Part shown: in pieces, positions 4,512 to 5,566 of the stretch
How positions within the stretch are numbered: position 1 is the stretch's first letter
Layout of the letters: each line of letters starts with the position of its first letter
Program-made: the position numbers and the translations under genes
Assembly: GCA_024641805.1 (NCBI GenBank)
Contig: JAHECJ010000186.1
Span: forward strand, 1 to 5,566
Source: Desulfococcus sp.
GTDB lineage: Bacteria > Desulfobacterota > Desulfobacteria > Desulfobacterales > Desulfosalsimonadaceae
DNA: 5,566 nucleotides
Reading direction: 5' to 3'
The notes under the pieces: model-generated
The model's database searches: none
What the model was told of the DNA's origin: nothing
The model's input: only the letters and a program-made list of their open reading frames with translations

Positions 4512-5566
4512 TCCGGAGCAGAACCCTGTATCATAATATAAGAATTTGCAGCTGCTGATTCCATTTTTATCGACTGACTGCACCCAATAATAATAAATTT
4601 CCGGGCAAATAGGGGTGGTGTCAAGATAGCTGAGGCTGCAGGGTTTGCAGGGCGGGATACTGATCGATCCGATTTTTGTTTTAACCCCGTCAAGCGATTC
4701 GGAGCGGAAAATATTATAAGATACCGCACCTGCTATATGCGTCCATGTAATTCTCACGCAAAAGTGAATCGTCCCGTCGGTTGCGCGAATGTCATATGGG
4801 TCTCTGAGGGTCCTGTAGGCATACCCGGAGTCATAATTACTGTATTGGCTGCTGCCGGCAGCGTTTTTCGCCACAATCCAATAGTAATAACTGTATCCGC
4901 AGGAATCACAAGGGATATCATAATCGTCAAACCATGTATCGGTTGTTGTCCCGATTTTTGTTTTTGCGCCGCCCGACCATTCGGATCGATAAACTTCATA
5001 TTCACTGACTTTTTCAATCATCTCGTCTCCGCCGCACGTATTATCACAGGTTAATGGCGTTTTTGGACGTTGGTAAGGCGACCATGTTACGTGAATCCGT
5101 GATACATAGGTGCCGTCAGAGGCGTTTACATTGATGGGAGGACGCGGGATTTGTAATTTATATCCTGTGTTGTAATTACTGTAATAACTCGTTGTGTTTG
5201 AGTTGACTGCTTTCACCCAGTAATAATTAATAAGTTTTGACAAGACCTCCCTGTCTTCAAAGAATGTGTCGGAGGTTGTCCCGATTTTGGTTCTTGCCCC
5301 GCAACAGTCAAAATGACGGTATACTTCATATGACGTCGCGCCGGATAATGGTTCCCAGTCAATTCGTACTTTTTCGGGATATATTCCGTCCGTGGCAAAG
5401 ACATTGTCCGGGGGATCCAGGAAGTCAGGCTCATCGGCGATATCAGTGGTTTGAATATCCGTGGGGTTGTTAGAACTGTCATCTGCGGTCTGCGAGGCTG
5501 CCTGAGAGGTGTTTGAACAGTTCTTATACCCGAGGTCGGAGTAGAATAAATCACTGGCACCGGATG
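4506..5566 (-). CDS. Cysteine-rich fibronectin type III repeat protein, C-terminal part (5' end outside window)
   Basis: The visible 352 residues are the C-terminal part of a repeat protein, probably exported and surface-exposed; no signal peptide can be seen because the start is beyond 5566. They comprise the tail of one unit (1-14), a Ser/Thr/Asn/Asp-rich linker (15-50) and three fibronectin III-like units: about 51-136, 141-250 and 254-348. Each unit starts with a xATDG or xASDG turn, continues with a V-R-I-x-W strand, YEVYRS-like and KTKIG segments and a YYYW strand, and ends in a YxTGY-like motif (YNTGYK, YDSGYA, YDTGFC). Cysteines accumulate toward the C-terminus, including CDNTC (173-177), CDSC (219-222) and CKPC (306-309), unusual for this fold and suggestive of disulfides or metal sites. 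A TTG at 5243 is not the start, since the repeat continues upstream of it. Such modules usually bind carbohydrate, protein or surfaces; the specific role is unknown. Confidence 0.88.
   Translation of the reverse strand, partial: SGASDLFYSDLGYKNCSNTSQAASQTADDSSNNPTDIQTTDIADEPDFLDPPDNVFATDGIYPEKVRIDWEPLSGATSYEVYRHFDCCGARTKIGTTSDTFFEDREVLSKLINYYWVKAVNSNTTSYYSNYNTGYKLQIPRPPINVNASDGTYVSRIHVTWSPYQRPKTPLTCDNTCGGDEMIEKVSEYEVYRSEWSGGAKTKIGTTTDTWFDDYDIPCDSCGYSYYYWIVAKNAAGSSQYSNYDSGYAYRTLRDPYDIRATDGTIHFCVRITWTHIAGAVSYNIFRSESLDGVKTKIGSISIPPCKPCSLSYLDTTPICPEIYYYWVQSVDKNGISSCKFLYYDTGFCSGD

Noticed and set aside
4639..4908. CxxC motifs as possible c-type haem sites
   Set aside because: Neither CDSC nor CKPC is followed by His, so they are not CxxCH haem-binding motifs.
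5241..5243. TTG as start codon of the fibronectin-repeat gene
   Set aside because: The same frame continues upstream to the window edge with clear repeat-unit sequence, so the true start lies outside.
5213..5560. Minus-strand open frame of 115 codons in another phase of the fibronectin gene
   Set aside because: It lies in the wrong phase of a gene with clear fibronectin repeat structure; its Pro/Thr-rich product is a frame shadow.

Overview
The window reads like chromosome from an anaerobic Desulfobacterota-type bacterium, most likely a Desulfobacteraceae-like sulfate reducer or relative. This is an inference from the mix of genes and protein style: paired acyl-CoA dehydrogenases (ACADs), a PhaE/phasin-like protein, a cNMP-binding/PATAN (DUF4388) regulator and a secreted-type fibronectin III repeat protein. 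Base composition is intermediate with AT-rich intergenic DNA. I see no rRNA, tRNA, CRISPR array, transposase or phage gene.

Layout. (1) Positions 1-2175, minus strand: a two-gene operon of acyl-CoA dehydrogenases. The promoter-proximal gene (1021-2175) is complete. The second (1-993) follows after 27 bp and loses roughly its last 50 codons at the window edge. A good sigma70-type promoter lies at 2323-2352, leaving a leader of about 140 nt that contains an inverted repeat. (2) Positions 2478-2978, plus strand: a divergently transcribed 166-residue coiled-coil protein resembling the PhaE subunit of class III polyhydroxyalkanoate synthase or a phasin. (3) Positions 3017-4102, minus strand and convergent with it: a 361-residue regulator-like protein with an N-terminal cysteine-bearing region, a cyclic-nucleotide-binding fold and a C-terminal PATAN/DUF4388 domain. 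(4) Positions 4103-4505: an AT-rich spacer of about 400 bp with a possible folded element (4248-4369) and a very strong hairpin terminator (4426-4462). (5) Positions 4506-5566, minus strand: the C-terminal 352 residues of a cysteine-rich fibronectin type III repeat protein whose start lies outside the window.

The most interesting reading concerns the two ACADs, whose active-site residues look complementary. The downstream subunit keeps the canonical FAD/substrate motif and a helix-G glutamate but lacks the conserved FAD-phosphate arginine. The upstream subunit keeps that arginine and the QLLGGYGY motif but lacks the catalytic glutamate and has a degraded flavin motif. That is the pattern expected of an obligate heteromeric (alpha2beta2) dehydrogenase with shared active sites, as known for actinobacterial steroid ACADs. 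With the PhaE-like neighbour, the left half suggests acyl-CoA and possibly storage-polymer metabolism. The right half (regulator and surface protein) has no obvious link to it.
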